The position numbers and the translations under genes were made by a program. Positions 22,550-34,635 of a stretch of DNA of 64,000 nt are shown here, in pieces (position 1 is the first letter of the stretch; each line of letters begins with the position of its first letter). The stretch spans positions 146,703 through 210,702 of the forward strand of contig NHZP01000074.1 in NCBI GenBank assembly GCA_003313425.1, in the 5' to 3' direction. The notes under the pieces are model-generated. The model ran no database searches. It was not told the origin of the DNA and worked only from the letters and a program-made list of their open reading frames with translations. This DNA is from Pseudopyrenochaeta lycopersici (taxonomy: Eukaryota > Ascomycota > Dothideomycetes > Pleosporales > Pseudopyrenochaetaceae).

Positions 22550-25500
22550 TTGTCATTCAGATTAGACCTTACGCCTGCTATTAAGGTTATTAAGAAACAC
22601 ACTATAGATACTAGTAAAGTACTCGTGCCTATAAGGCCGGCGAGGAAAGACTTTCTATTTACAGGAAAAGATATTACTAAGTTCCTAGATAACTTTAATC
22701 GCTAGGTAGATAATAGTAGCTATAATAACTATTAAAAGATAAGAATTCTTCTAGACTTCTATAAAACTATATACAGAAGCTTTATTAAGAAAATAAGGCT
22801 ATATAGAGTGCTAGACTAGAAGAAGCTTTAAGAAGTAATAAAAGAGTATTAGTATAATTAAGATATAGCTTAACGCATAGGAACGCGAGCGTTCCTAGAG
22901 ACCTATGTTTCTAAGACGTTAAGAAAATTCCTAGGGCTATCTAAGTATTTAACTAACTTTGCGGCGTACAGTAACACTTATATTAAGACAGGCTAGCTGT
23001 ATAAGACAGAGGCTAGCTTCTTTTTCGCTAGAGGCCTTCTAAGAGAAGACTAGGATATAATCTTTATCTATATATATAAAGGACTAATTCTAGATAAGCT
23101 AGAGAGTTTTAATATTAAGAAGATTTACACGTATCTTAAGCGCGTATACTGCTAGAGAGAGGGGATAAAACAGATATCTTCTAGCTATATAGAAAGAGAG
23201 GCTAAGCTTGCACACTAGATCCTAGGTTAAGAAAAGAAAATATTAACAGCTAAGTAGCTAAAAGATACAGTTAATAACTATAAGAAAAGTAAGGTTTAAG
23301 AAGAAGCTAGGCCTACTCTTCTACCTAGTGTAGATCTAGAGGTTTAAGACCTTATTTTAGCCCTTAGCGACTAGAAGATTAGCCTAGCTAAGGTTAACGA
23401 GATAATAGTTCATCCTAAACTAGGTCAGATTCTAAGGAACCTAGCTACCTACGCGTACTTTATTAGCTAAGTCGTCTTAAGAGATAATGCTAAGCAGCCA
23501 CTATTAGAAAGGAATAATAGCTCTTACGTAACGACGGCTCCTCGCAGCTTAAATTCTTAGTAAGGCGCGATTACTATCTAAGGCTGTAAATATTAAAACA
23601 CTTATAATATGTATAACCTCTCTAGTTATATTACTAGAGAATATAAGCTATATTAGCTGCTTTTGTATCTTAGCTAGATTAGCTTTAAGTAGAATAGGGA
23701 AGTTAGATATAAGACTTACTATTTTAGTCCTTTATACAAGAGGTTAGGGCAAATCTAAGGAACTGCACCCTAAATAATACAGGTCTATTAGTTAAAACAG
23801 AAAATTTAGGAGTATTACAGAGTTACTAATAATATTCTAGATTAGCTAGCATTAGCAGTATATCTAGAGAAGTTTAATAGAGTAGACTTAAGGCCTACTT
23901 AATATTAAAAGCTTAGACTACTAGCTATGCAGTAACAGAAGGTAGTTAGTCCTAATACAAATATAATTACAGGAGATAGATATAGCAGGACAGCTATAAG
24001 CCTAGCTAAGGATCTTCTAAACTTTTAGAATGTTAGGATATTACTAAGAGGCTTAACTAAGGCGTGTTTTACCCTTAATAAGGTTACATCTTAGGATATT
24101 ATTCTAGGTGCTTTTAAAGAAGGAGTAGTAAATACTAGCTTAACTTATATAGTAACACGTTCTTAAACGCGTTAGAATATTAAGGAAGATCTAGTTCTTA
24201 AGAAAGTTAGGTAGAGTAAAGTTTAGAAGTAAGCTCCTACTAAGCCTCCTTATTCTAAGTAACTAAAGTAAGTTATAGTTAAGGACTATTATATACCTAC
24301 TATAAGGAGTAACACTGCATTTAAACTAATAGATATTAAGGAATTTAAGCGAGTAAAGCTAATTCTATTCGCCAGCTAAGCCTATAATAAGCTATTCTCT
24401 TTTATATAGCTTCTAGATAATAATAGAAGCTTTTAGGATTTAAAAGCTAAGCCTAAATTTATTAGTTAGAATAAGAAAAAAAAGAACTAGAATAACAGCC
24501 TTACTAATACAGAGCTCCGTTATTTACTAGGCCTGTATCTAAACTATATTACTACTACTATACTATATTAGGAGGTGCGTAGTATAACTTTTAAGGACCT
24601 TATAAGCTAATATTAGCTTTAAAAATAAGTTAGAAATATATTAAAAGTAATTAATAAGCCTGCCGCGTTATTAGCTAGCGTAAACGCTGTAGAATTAAGT
24701 ATTAGGCTGGCTAGCTAATTAGTAATTGCTAGGTTAGCTAAGTAAGACCTGCTAAAACCTAATTAGCTAACACTGCAGTACCTTACCCTATATAACCCCG
24801 CGTTTACCTAAGTTATTAGAGATGTTTAGAGGTATTTTTCTAATAAAGAAAAGGTTAAATTAAATTAAGAAGAGACTGTTAGTCTTAAAAAAGGACTAAA
24901 GCTAGAGCTTAACTTAATATAATTTAGGACTTTTAATGCCTAAACTAGGTATAAAGCCCTAGGAATATATAATACTTAGTATAAAGCCTTAGTTAATCCT
25001 ACTAAATAAGAAGCTATAATAATTTAAAAGAAGATAGGTATAGCCTACGTGCAGTATAACCTTCTAACCTGCTAGGCCTTATTTAATAGGCATGCAGTAA
25101 AGTATCTTATTAACACTAGCGCACAGATAAACCTTTTAAGATATAGTACAGCTAAGGTATTAAAGCTTACATATAAAGACTATAAGTAAGGTAGCTTATA
25201 TTAAGATAGAGTAGTTACTATAAATAGAAGCACTAATCCTTTTATAGGAACTGCGTAGAGTATCCTAGTTAAAGTAGGGGAGGTATCTATTATTAGTTAC
25301 TTTAGGATTATTTAAAACCTAATAAGATTAGTAATTTTAGGTAAACCTTAGTGCGCTTTAGTAAGGTTATTAATTTAGTATAACGTATATAGAAGGATTA
25401 CGTGTAGGATTATTTCTAAGAATAGAGATAGGAACGCTGTCTTTATAGCCTCTAATCCTGCTCTGCTGTATTTAAGAGACTATATACTAACTCCTAAAGA

Positions 25501-28500
25501 TAAAGAAAACACGTAGTAGACACCTTTTCTAGGGAGGAGTGTCTAGATTTAAGTAGAAGATACCTAAGATAATATTTTAGTTTAGAATCTTATTTATTTT
25601 ATACTTAGGTTAAGTATATTTAGGAGGCTAAGTTTATTAAAGCTTCTATTAGATTTAGTAAATTTTTACCTATTTTTATAACTAATAATAAGTAGTAATT
25701 TAAAGAATAGGTAAAGTAAGTAATAAGCTATGTAGTTAGAGCTTCTAAGAATCCTTTAGCTGTGCGAGAATTAGAGTCTTTTTTAGTTATATGTAAACTT
25801 AACTATTAGGCGTAATAAGAAAAGAGAAGAAAGTGTATAGATAGTTAGGTTAATACCTTACATAAGAGGGTAGCTAATAAGGTGTAACTTATAGATATTC
25901 TTGCGGTATTAGATATTAAGGAGTTTAGGCGTAAGGATTAGAAGTAACATACTATTAAACTATAACTCTTAAGAAAGAGTCTAAAACCTCCTAATATAAG
26001 GCTTTTTAATTACCTTTTTAAATACAGATATATAGTATTCTTATAAGGTATAAGATTAATACTAGAAAGGCTAGCCTTATAAAAATTTAGATCTAAGTTA
26101 ATAAAATTAGAAGTTTAGCTATTTATTAAAATATTAATAAATAGAGAAGGCGTAATTACTTTTACTTTCTCTAAGATAGGATAAATTATTGAGGATATAT
26201 GTCCTCTATATAAGATATAAACTATTAAGTATAAAGCTTAGTAAGAAAAATTATTCCTAATAGCGCGAGCTATTAAGGAAGAGGTAGTTATAATATTTAA
26301 TAACAGACTTAATTAAGGGGTACTAGAAAGATGCGCTAGTTAGTATAGAAACTTATAGTTTCTAGTTAAAAAGAAGGATAAGAGTTATTAGATAATACTT
26401 AGGTTAATTAAGATAAACGCAGTATCTCTTAGGGATGCTAATCTGCTTCTAATAGTAGATAAATTCTCTAAGCATTTTAGTAGATATTATATTCTGTCTC
26501 TTATAGATCTATTCTTAGGATATAACTAGATTATACTTTATCTAGATAGTAGAGATATAACTACTTTTTATATACTAGTTAGTTTACTTTAATACTGTAT
26601 AATAGTTTAAGACGTAACTAACTTAGTTATAGTCTTTTAGCGAGTAGTTATAAAGATTATAAAGGATTATTAGCTATATACTTTTCCTTTTATAGATAAT
26701 ATTACTGCTAGCGGTCCTAAAACTAACTATAGAGGAGAAGAAGCATTTCCTAGAGTAAGAAGATATATATTAGAATATATTTAGTAGCTAGATAAGGCCC
26801 TAGCTAACGTAGAAAGAGCTAGAGCTATAATTTTAGGTAAGAAGTGTTATTAGGGAGTCTCTAGATTAGGGGTAGTTAGATATAAGGTTACTACGTAAGA
26901 GAGATATCTAGATTAATAGAAAGTAGCTAAGATTCTAGACTAGCTAGAATATAGAAATATAAAAGAAGTAAGGGCGTTTATAGGTATCTGTATCTACTAC
27001 AGGATATAGGTGCTTAGCTTTACTATTCGCGCGAAGCCTCTATTCTAGCTAATAAGGACTAGCGTTAAATAGACATAGTAGGAGGCTTAATAAGAGGCTA
27101 TGCGTACCTTAAAGTAATATATTACTTTAGCCCTAGCGTTAGTAAGTTGTAATTATAAGAATAGAGGTATACTTTTTATAGTAGTAGATGCGAGTAAGGA
27201 AGGCGTAAGCGCGTCTCTTAAATAGATTAGAGCAGATAGAAAAAAACATCTATATTAATTTAAAAGTATAATATAGTTAAAAGCTAAGAGCCTCTAGTAC
27301 TTAATAAAGCTTAAATGTAAGGTAGTATTATAGGCGCTAAAGAAATTTAGAACCTAGCTATATAGATAATATTTTACTATTAAAACAGACGCTTAGACGC
27401 TTATTTATTAACTTAATAGATTATCGCCTAACGTTCCTAGGTTAGTCTAAAACAGGTAGCTCGCAGCTATCCTTACTTAGGACTTTAATATTAAGTATAT
27501 TCTTAGAAAGAAGAATATTATTACTAATACGTTATTACGTTACTTAAAGCTAGAAGGATAAGAACAGCTAGACGAGACTAAAGATGACCTTAAAGATTAT
27601 ATTAAAAACCTAGTTACTAACCTTAAGTTTACCTCGCCTGCTAAGATAAGTAAGGTACTAGATAAGTAATACTTAGACAAGTCTAAAGTAATTACTTAGT
27701 TCTTAATAAGATTTAAGAAGCCTAAAGGCCTTATAAGGGCATAACTTTAAGCATAGAAAAAGAAGGTAATAAATTTCTTTATATAAGAAGGCTATCTATT
27801 CTAAAAGTCTATAAGAAATATAGCTATTTATTAAGTTATAGATAATCTTAATTTAAAGACTATAGCTATATAGGAAGTATATTAATAGATTAGTTATAGA
27901 AGAGTAAACAGCGTCTATTTAATACTTGCTTAATAATACTAGTAGGAAAGGATATATAAGGAGGTATAACGCACAATTGTATTATGCGAACAGTACTAGC
28001 AGAGATTATTAAGTCGTAAGTAAGAGATACTAATAAATACCTACTATTACGCGTTATAGGAACGAGTTACTATAAACGTTGTTTACATACTCTATTATTA
28101 AGGAAAGAAATTTATTATAATTATATAAGAATACCTTAGTAGATAGCTAGAGGCATAAGTAATAGCTAATAATAAGTTATCTACTATCGCTAAGTTTTTA
28201 TATAAGGAAATCTTATGTTACTAGAGTATAATAAGGATACTTACTATAGACAGCAGACCTAATTTTAGAAAGGTAGTTAAAGCCCTTACTAAGATTTATT
28301 ATATTAGGAGGATCTAGGTATTAGTATATAACTCTTAGGCTATAAGAAAAATTAAGGGTAGTTATAAGCTAATATATAACGCACTAGTAAAGCTTTCTAG
28401 ACCTTAAGTTAATAATCTTCTAATAGTATTATAGGTAGATAAAATTTCTACTTAGAGTTAGACTAGATATTCTCCTTATTAGTTAGTTACTAGTTAGAAT

Positions 28501-29260
28501 CTAGTACTTCTAATTAAGCTTACTCTTCTAATATAGCAGATATTACTATTTAGATAAGTAATATTAAGAGGCTAGTTATTAGCAGTGTAAGCTATATAGC
28601 TAGATTTAAGAGATTAATTTTTTAAGGACACAGTATTAAGAACTAAGCGCCTATAACGTAAAAAGAAGGAATATTAAGATAATTATAGGGAGATTTATTA
28701 AGAAGAAATTAAAAATAATAACTTTATACTAATATAAGACTTAGCTAGAGATATTAATATATTAAGAGATAAGAAGCTTCTAAGTAGATAGCTAGGACTA
28801 TATAAAGTCTTTTATACTAACTAAGATAAAAGTAACTATTAACTTATAGACCTTAACAGCACGTAATTTAGAAACACTACCCTAAGATAGAGACTTAAAT
28901 TATAGGTACCTTAAGATAAAAGTAAGGTTACTTAAGAGTATTAAGGTCGCGTAAAGTTATAAGATCTATTATTATAGGATGTTAAGGCTAACTTTTTACT
29001 ACTGCCTGCTTAATTTAATAACTCTTAAGATAATAAGTTTATAGTTATTAAGAATCCTAACTAAGACGCGATTTAGTTATAAGAGAAAGAGAATAATCCT
29101 CCTATAAACTTAAATTTATCTAAAGATATAATATAGCTAACTGCGTGCAGCTATCCTATTATTATACTAAGATCTTTAATAAAGACTAAGAGACAATAAT
29201 ATGTTCGAATACCTAAGTTAGAAATTAATTCTAACTTAGAAGATAACCTTACTTAAGCCT
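22550..29260 (+). pseudogene. element B1 gag-pol remnant
   Basis: The forward-strand coding remnant shows gag from about 22550, and a protease motif near 25111 that reads NTSAQINLL where an active enzyme has Asp. The reverse transcriptase starts near 26130 with a SLIDLF.GY block at about 26498 and a FIDNITASG motif near 26690 (second catalytic Asp as Asn). RNase H with a VVDAS motif lies near 27185. Integrase runs at about 27950-28450, with the zinc-binding region and the catalytic Glu block changed to KIKGSYK. Stops are TAA/TAG at former Gln/Trp positions. It is related in sequence to the pol of element B2 at 57300-61690. No chromodomain was recognised. Confidence 0.8.
24711..24770. repeat. 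hairpin repeat, copy A (gag-pol region of B1)
   Basis: The arms CTAGCTAATTAG and CTAATTAGCTA pair over about 11 bases and enclose a second complementary pair (AGGT/ACCT). It is almost identical to the hairpin at 29478-29536. Confidence 0.65.
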
Positions 29261-29477
29261 AGGGGACAGGTTTTTATCTTAAAGCAGGGGAGGGGCTATA
29301 TTTCCTTTATTAAATTTTTATATATTTTTACATATTTAGTATTAGACACACGCAGCGCAACCTCCTAGGCATATAAAAATAAGTTAAAATTAAACTAAAT
29401 ATTATTTAGAGTTACTAGGAGGTTAATCTCCTAGTTGCGCAATCAAAAATAGTAGAGAAACTAGGGTATTAAAGAGT

Positions 29478-29536
29478 CTGGCTAATCAGCAATTGCTAGG
29501 TAAGCTTAGCGAGACCTGCTAAAATCTAATTAGCTA
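29478..29536. repeat. hairpin repeat, copy B (between pol and extra ORF of B1)
   Basis: The left arm reads CTGGCTAATCAG and the right arm CTAATTAGCTAG. Allowing for two RIP transitions the arms are complementary. The inner part, GCTAGGT and GAGACCTGC, matches copy A. Confidence 0.65.
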
Positions 29537-29635
29537 GATAACTTAATATCTACGCTAATAGTAGTAACGTAACTATAAGATTATAGAGCGATAATTTAAA
29601 GACGCAGAATTAATTAAAGGAGGTAGAAGATAAGA

Positions 29636-29987
29636 TGTTGCAAACAACGCGCTGTGACCTGGGGTACGGTAGGCTCACGTGCGCGCTGACCTAGGAGCTT
29701 ACCCTGGAGAGACACGTCTTTTGTGTGCATTCAAGGGCGCGCTCACGTACGCGCTCACGTGCGCGCTCACGTGCAAGCTCACGCAGGAGACACCTGAAGG
29801 TAGACTCACGTGCGCGCACGCGCACGCGTACACGCTGCTCACGCTCCTACCGTATAATGGCCCCTGTAATAGGCCGTGCTCAGCTCTCCTTTATATAGCT
29901 GGCTCTCAAAGCCTCCTAGACAAAACAGTGGTCCATCTCATAGATCACCTGGGTAACTGTTGCCAAGCTCTCCCTTTTTCCTCCACA
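29636..29987. repeat. solo LTR, GC-rich, unrelated to neighbours
   Basis: 352 bp starting TGTTGCAAACAACG and ending CCTCCACA, flanked by a perfect 5-bp duplication TAAGA (29631-29635 and 29988-29992). It contains repeated CACGTGCGCGCTCACGT motifs and no sign of RIP, so it inserted late, or recombined late, into the already degraded B1 element. The 103-codon open frame inside it is not a gene. Confidence 0.88.
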
Positions 29988-30354
29988 TAAGATAATTAAT
30001 ATTTTTAAGTGTAAAGGTAAGTTTATAGCTGCGTTTAGCAGTAAGATAAGACTTACTTAGGAAATATTCCTAAGTAGCTAACTCTTAAGAGAACCTACTA
30101 TACTAGCTAATTAGGTAATAGGAAGAAGTTAAAATAATAGTAACTTTACCTTTTACTATGTTGTTAAGCCTTAGCAAGGCTTTTAAGTAAAGTTAGGGAG
30201 GGAAAGATACTCTCTGCTACTTAAACCCTCTCTAAATCTTAAGCCTATAGTTAATCTTATAAGGCCTAAGTTTCTCTTTCTTACTTCCTATTACTATCTA
30301 TTAAAACTTTCTAAGGTAAACACACGAGTACCTGTTAGGTATAAACTTCAAGCG

Positions 30355-33300
30355 ATGTCACACCCGCCTTAGACACCTAAACAGCCTAGGAAGCGTCTAC
30401 CCCTACTATTAAACCTAAATCCTTAACTAACTATAACTATAATTAAGCCTGCGCTAATAGAGATCGTGTAATTTACTAGTAAAGAAGCTATTAAAGACTA
30501 TAGAACTAAGCTTAAGCGTTATAGTAACGTTAAAGTCCCTTAGCACGCAGGGATTATAGTAGATACTTAGGTTTAAAACTTACTATAAGTCTCGCCTGTT
30601 AAATAGAAGAGTATAGTAGATAATTAGATAGTAGCCTTAGTAACTTACTTTAATAAAACTTTAACCCTTATTATCGCGACTAGAGAATTTCTAAAAAGAA
30701 GACTAAGCCTAATATTATAGTATAGAGGTATTACTACTTTTAAGTAGTAATATCTTATACTTAAGGATATAGACACTTATAAGAAGAAGAGGAAAAAGAA
30801 GATAAAGAGCGCGTTTACCTATCTAGATAAATACTATTAGTATATACTAAGGTAGGTTCTTATTCTATATTCTATTTAGGTAGTATACTTATACTCTAGC
30901 GTAATAGTAGTCTAATAGTTACTACGCAGGACCTTATTAGATAACCTTACTCTCTTCCTTAATATAGCTCTTTACTATTAATAATAATCTGTAAAGAGGA
31001 GATAAGATAGATTTATTAATATTACTAACTAGGAAGAAGTATATTAGTAGATAGCTAATATACCTACTTAGATAAAGAAGTATTATAAAGATAGTAACGC
31101 TAAGTTACGTAGTATTATTAATAAGCATAAGATACCTGCCTCTAGGATTATAGCTAATAATATAGACACGCGCTCTAAGGAGGAGTATCTTAACTAGATA
31201 TTCTAGATAGAGGCAATTAAATAGTATAGAAAGTAATTATATATAAGAATAAAGCTTCCTCTAAATATAACTATTCTGCCTAAGTAGCTGTAGGAGAATT
31301 ATTTTAGGTATTATAAGCAGACTAAGTTACTTCTTCTTACTACTAGTAATAGTAAGAATAATTCTACAGCTAAAGTTAGCGTCTAGATAACAGCCTTAGT
31401 AATAACTACCTCTAAACGTGCTAGAAGCTAAAGCCTTACTACTTTATTAAATATTAGAGGGCGTACGTAAGTTATTAAGCCTTCTAGTCTTAGTTACTAA
31501 CGCATAAGTAAAGAATTTAGAGGTAATATCTAGAATAAGCTAAAGAAGCTAGGCGAGCCTTAAATAGACAGGCTATCTATTACAGCTAAAAGTATTTAAG
31601 AAATCTAGCTAGAAGAATAACGTTTAAGAAGGAATAGGCGTACTTAATAATAGGTTAAGGTAGTAGAGGCCCTTTAAGAGAAATTCTGTCTTAGGCAGCG
31701 TTAGAGATTTCCCTCTACGCAGCCTCTTACTCTAGATAAGATTTACGTAAGAGACTTAGAGTTAGTAAAGTAGTTATATAAAGAGTTAGAAATACTACTA
31801 GTAATACTTAATAATAGTATTAACGTTTAAGACTTAATTAAAGAAGATATCTTACTTAAAACTAGTATTATAGTAAAATTGCGTAAGAGATATAATTATA
31901 TAAATAAATCGTCTACTCTAGTTAAGATAACTGCGTTACTTACGTCTAGGAAGTTAAATAATAGTAAGCGCGTCTAGCTAATTAATACCTAGTATTAAGA
32001 GTGTGTAAATTTTAGCACTCTTAAGAATCGGCAGGGTAGTTAGGTATTTAACTATTACAGGGTGTGCTAGTAACACTACTATTACGTAGCTAGTAAGATA
32101 GGCCTACTTACTTAAAGCCTTAGTATTTTAAATATAGTTTAGCTGCTTAAGATACTATACTATTATTAGGATTAATAGGGCTAGCTCTAATTAGACCTAG
32201 TAACTTAAGTTCTGTTCTTAGCCCTATTTTAAGGAGACTATACGCATTAAGACCTAAAGAGCTATTATTATTACCTAGTAAAAGTTTAAGTCTAAATTAA
32301 CTAGGATAAAGTTACTAAGGCTCTTAATTAGGGAGTATATATTAAAGTATTTAAGGAGTACAGTAGTATTACCTATAATACCTTTAGCTAGATTTTTAAG
32401 GATCCTAAGCTAGTCTTAATCCTTAATTAAAGTTTTAACATATACCTCTACTACACGCGGCTAATTAATAGCAAAAGTAACCTTAGCTAGTGTTAGGTAA
32501 TATATTATTTATTAATACAGCAGCTTGTGCGTAGTAACGTTAAGTATTAGCTGCTGTACGCAGTCTTATAAAAAGAGCCTAACCTAATTTCTTACCCTTA
32601 TTACACAAAATATACTAAGCCTAGGGATAGGACTTACTTCTATTATATTAACTTAAATATCTCTAAAGCTATATACTTAGGCAAGGGCGTAGATATTATC
32701 TAAGGAAGCGTCTCTTTTAATAATAAAGATAAAGATAACTATACGTAGATACTACGTAGCTTTAATAATATTATCTATAAGTACTAGAACTAGTAAGAAA
32801 ACTTAGGACTTAAGAACTCTACTAGTTATATTAAGGGATAAGATAATAAGAGGGACTGGCTAGAGAATTACAGTGCGAAATTTCCTAACGTTAAATAGTT
32901 TAGTTAGCCTTACAAGGCTAGTTATATCTGTCTCTCTAATCCTAGGCTACCTTATAGATCTACTAGACCTGCAACTAAGTAATAACAAACTATCTTACCT
33001 TAGTTTATTAAGGTAGAAGAGGATATAACTACGATAGAGATTCCTAAGATAGGCTCCTATTAAGAGCTTGCTGCTACCTTTTAAAGCTTAACTGCCGCGC
33101 TAAAGTTACCTTTTAGACACTTAAATTACTATAGCGGCGTTAAGTAGGCCTTTCTTAGAGATGTTACACTAGTATACTCGTTAAACATTACTAAGGCTGT
33201 AAACTGTTAGCTAAGATAGGACTCTCTGCTAGTCTTAGAGGAACTAACAGACTTGTTTACAGATTAGCCTAATCCTAGTTTAATCTATTAATTTATTAAG

Positions 33301-34010
33301 GATACTAGGAAGGCTATAGTAAAGATAATTAAAGAGTATTAGGTTATCTACTAGTATTATAAGAAGCTTACTTTTAGGGAAGATAGAGACTTTAGCGTAC
33401 CTAACAGGTTATTCTTCTTAAATAAAGGTATAAATCTAGCTTAGGAAGCTAAGTAGTAGAAGCACGATAGGTAGGTTAAATAACGCACTGCCTTAGATAA
33501 GGTTCTTAAGGAGCTTTCTAATAATCCTAATAGCAAGGCTACTAGGATACTAGATAGGAAGGAGAAACTAAGGCGTCTATCTATCTAAAGCGTAACTAAG
33601 TCTCTATAAACTTTAACTTATACTAGTTTATAAAGGTTGTTATCGCAGTAACAGGCGCTAAGTTAATATTCGCCTAGTTAGTTACCTATAGAACCTCCTC
33701 TCGCGCCTTCTTATCCTAGGCAAGCGCAACCTAATATAAGCGCGTTAAATCTACATACACTGTCGCAGACTCCTTATTATAGTAAGAGGATTAAGGAGAT
33801 TATTAAGAAGAAGTAAGAGTAATTTAGCTATACTATTAAGAGCCTAACTAATTAGTAGTTATTAGGTAAGGCTTAATAGACTCTAATTAGCTAAGTACCT
33901 CTAGGTTATTTAAAGGATACTAGGATAATAGTATACTTACTAGCGTCTTTAATAGTAAGGTTAAAGCGCGTTTTCTTTTATTTTTCCTACTATCTTTAAG
34001 AGATTTAATA
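30355..34010 (+). pseudogene. extra ORF downstream of pol in element B1, 2OG-Fe(II)-dioxygenase-like C-terminal region
   Basis: The remnant of a large protein (about 1200 codons) starts at ATG 30355 and ends shortly before the polypurine tract. It lies outside gag-pol. The internal stops I read are TAA/TAG at former Gln positions. The N-terminal half is unrecognised, with landmarks RRxDRFINITN near 30998 and DLKSYYYYL near 32255. In the C-terminal half, blocks resemble the double-stranded beta-helix of 2OG/Fe(II) dioxygenases: TYFYYINLNI at 32635-32661 (Y-I-N at 32644-32652 where H-I-D is expected), a GSVSF block near 32704, and LPYRSTRP near 32950 (Tyr at 32953-32955 where His is expected) followed by a TILPQF block. 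His to Tyr and Asp to Asn are the changes RIP makes. The motif reading is inference. A related ORF sits after pol in element B2. Confidence 0.5.
33844..33893. repeat. hairpin repeat, copy E (end of extra ORF of B1; inverted copy near 20380-20425)
   Basis: The arms CTAACTAATTAG and CTAATTAGCTAAG flank a shorter middle part. The equivalent copy lies in the inverted arm of the composite. Confidence 0.5.
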
Positions 34011-34235
34011 ATAAAGTGCGAGAGTTTATAAAAGAACCTACACGATTATAAGGATTACTCTTCCTATAGAAATATAGCTTATACTACCTTCCCTTTATTT
34101 ATAGGGTAATAATTTCTTTCTTTCCTTTCTTTTTTTATGTATCTTTTCTTAGCTCTCTTCTCCTCCTGCTAATAGTTCTGCTTATAAAGAGAAGGAATAA
34201 TAAGTAGGATTTATAAGCTTAATAGGACTAAGCTT

Positions 34236-34250
34236 AAAGTAGGGGAGGTT
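34236..34250 (+). promoter_or_regulatory. polypurine tract of element B1
   Basis: AAGTAGGGGAGGTT immediately before the 3' LTR. The same tract in reverse complement precedes the inverted LTR at 20017. Confidence 0.75.
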
Positions 34251-34628
34251 TATACTGTTATATAGGGTACCTAGGTAATTAGGTAATAATAGGTTTCCTT
34301 TATTAGCAAAATTTAGTAATAAAACTTAGAGATGCGAGAGATCTTAACATTATGCACTAAACGTAATGCACTATGCACTACACACTACGATAATTCACTT
34401 TAAAACTAAGATTTTGCAAAGTAGCTAGTGCATTAGCTACGTTAATTCAATAAGATTTCAGACTATTTTGTTTATTACTTTTAATCAGGCTCGACACTTA
34501 CCTTCGTTTCTGGCAGACTGCACAGGCAGGGCTGCTCCTGTTATTCACGCACATTTGATTCCAGCGTCACCTCTCATTCACAACACCAGAACTGCGGGAT
34601 TGTGCCGAACCACCTTGTTAACTCCACA
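34251..34628 (+). repeat. 3' LTR of element B1
   Basis: 378 bp, homologous to 21447-21823 but with many C to T and G to A changes, starting TATACTGTTATATAGGG where the 5' LTR has TGTGCCGTTGCACAGGG. Confidence 0.9.
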
Positions 34629-34635
34629 GTAATAG

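Larger units (their letters stand above)
19639..34628 (+). mobile_element. 15-kb composite gypsy-type insertion with inverted 3' copy (element B1)
   Basis: The sequence is LTR (19639-20017, inverted), 1429 bp of inverted 3' internal sequence, LTR (21447-21823, forward), a forward internal region with gag-pol and an extra ORF, and LTR (34251-34628, forward). The bases immediately outside both ends are GTAATAG (19632-19638 and 34629-34635), so the whole unit appears to have entered gypsy C as one piece. The 5' forward LTR has kept many CA/TG dinucleotides, while the 3' LTR has lost most of them. Confidence 0.75.

Noticed and set aside
29679..29990. 103-codon open frame on the plus strand
   Set aside because: It lies almost wholly inside a solo LTR with a perfect TAAGA duplication, and its sequence is built from CACGTG-type repeats.
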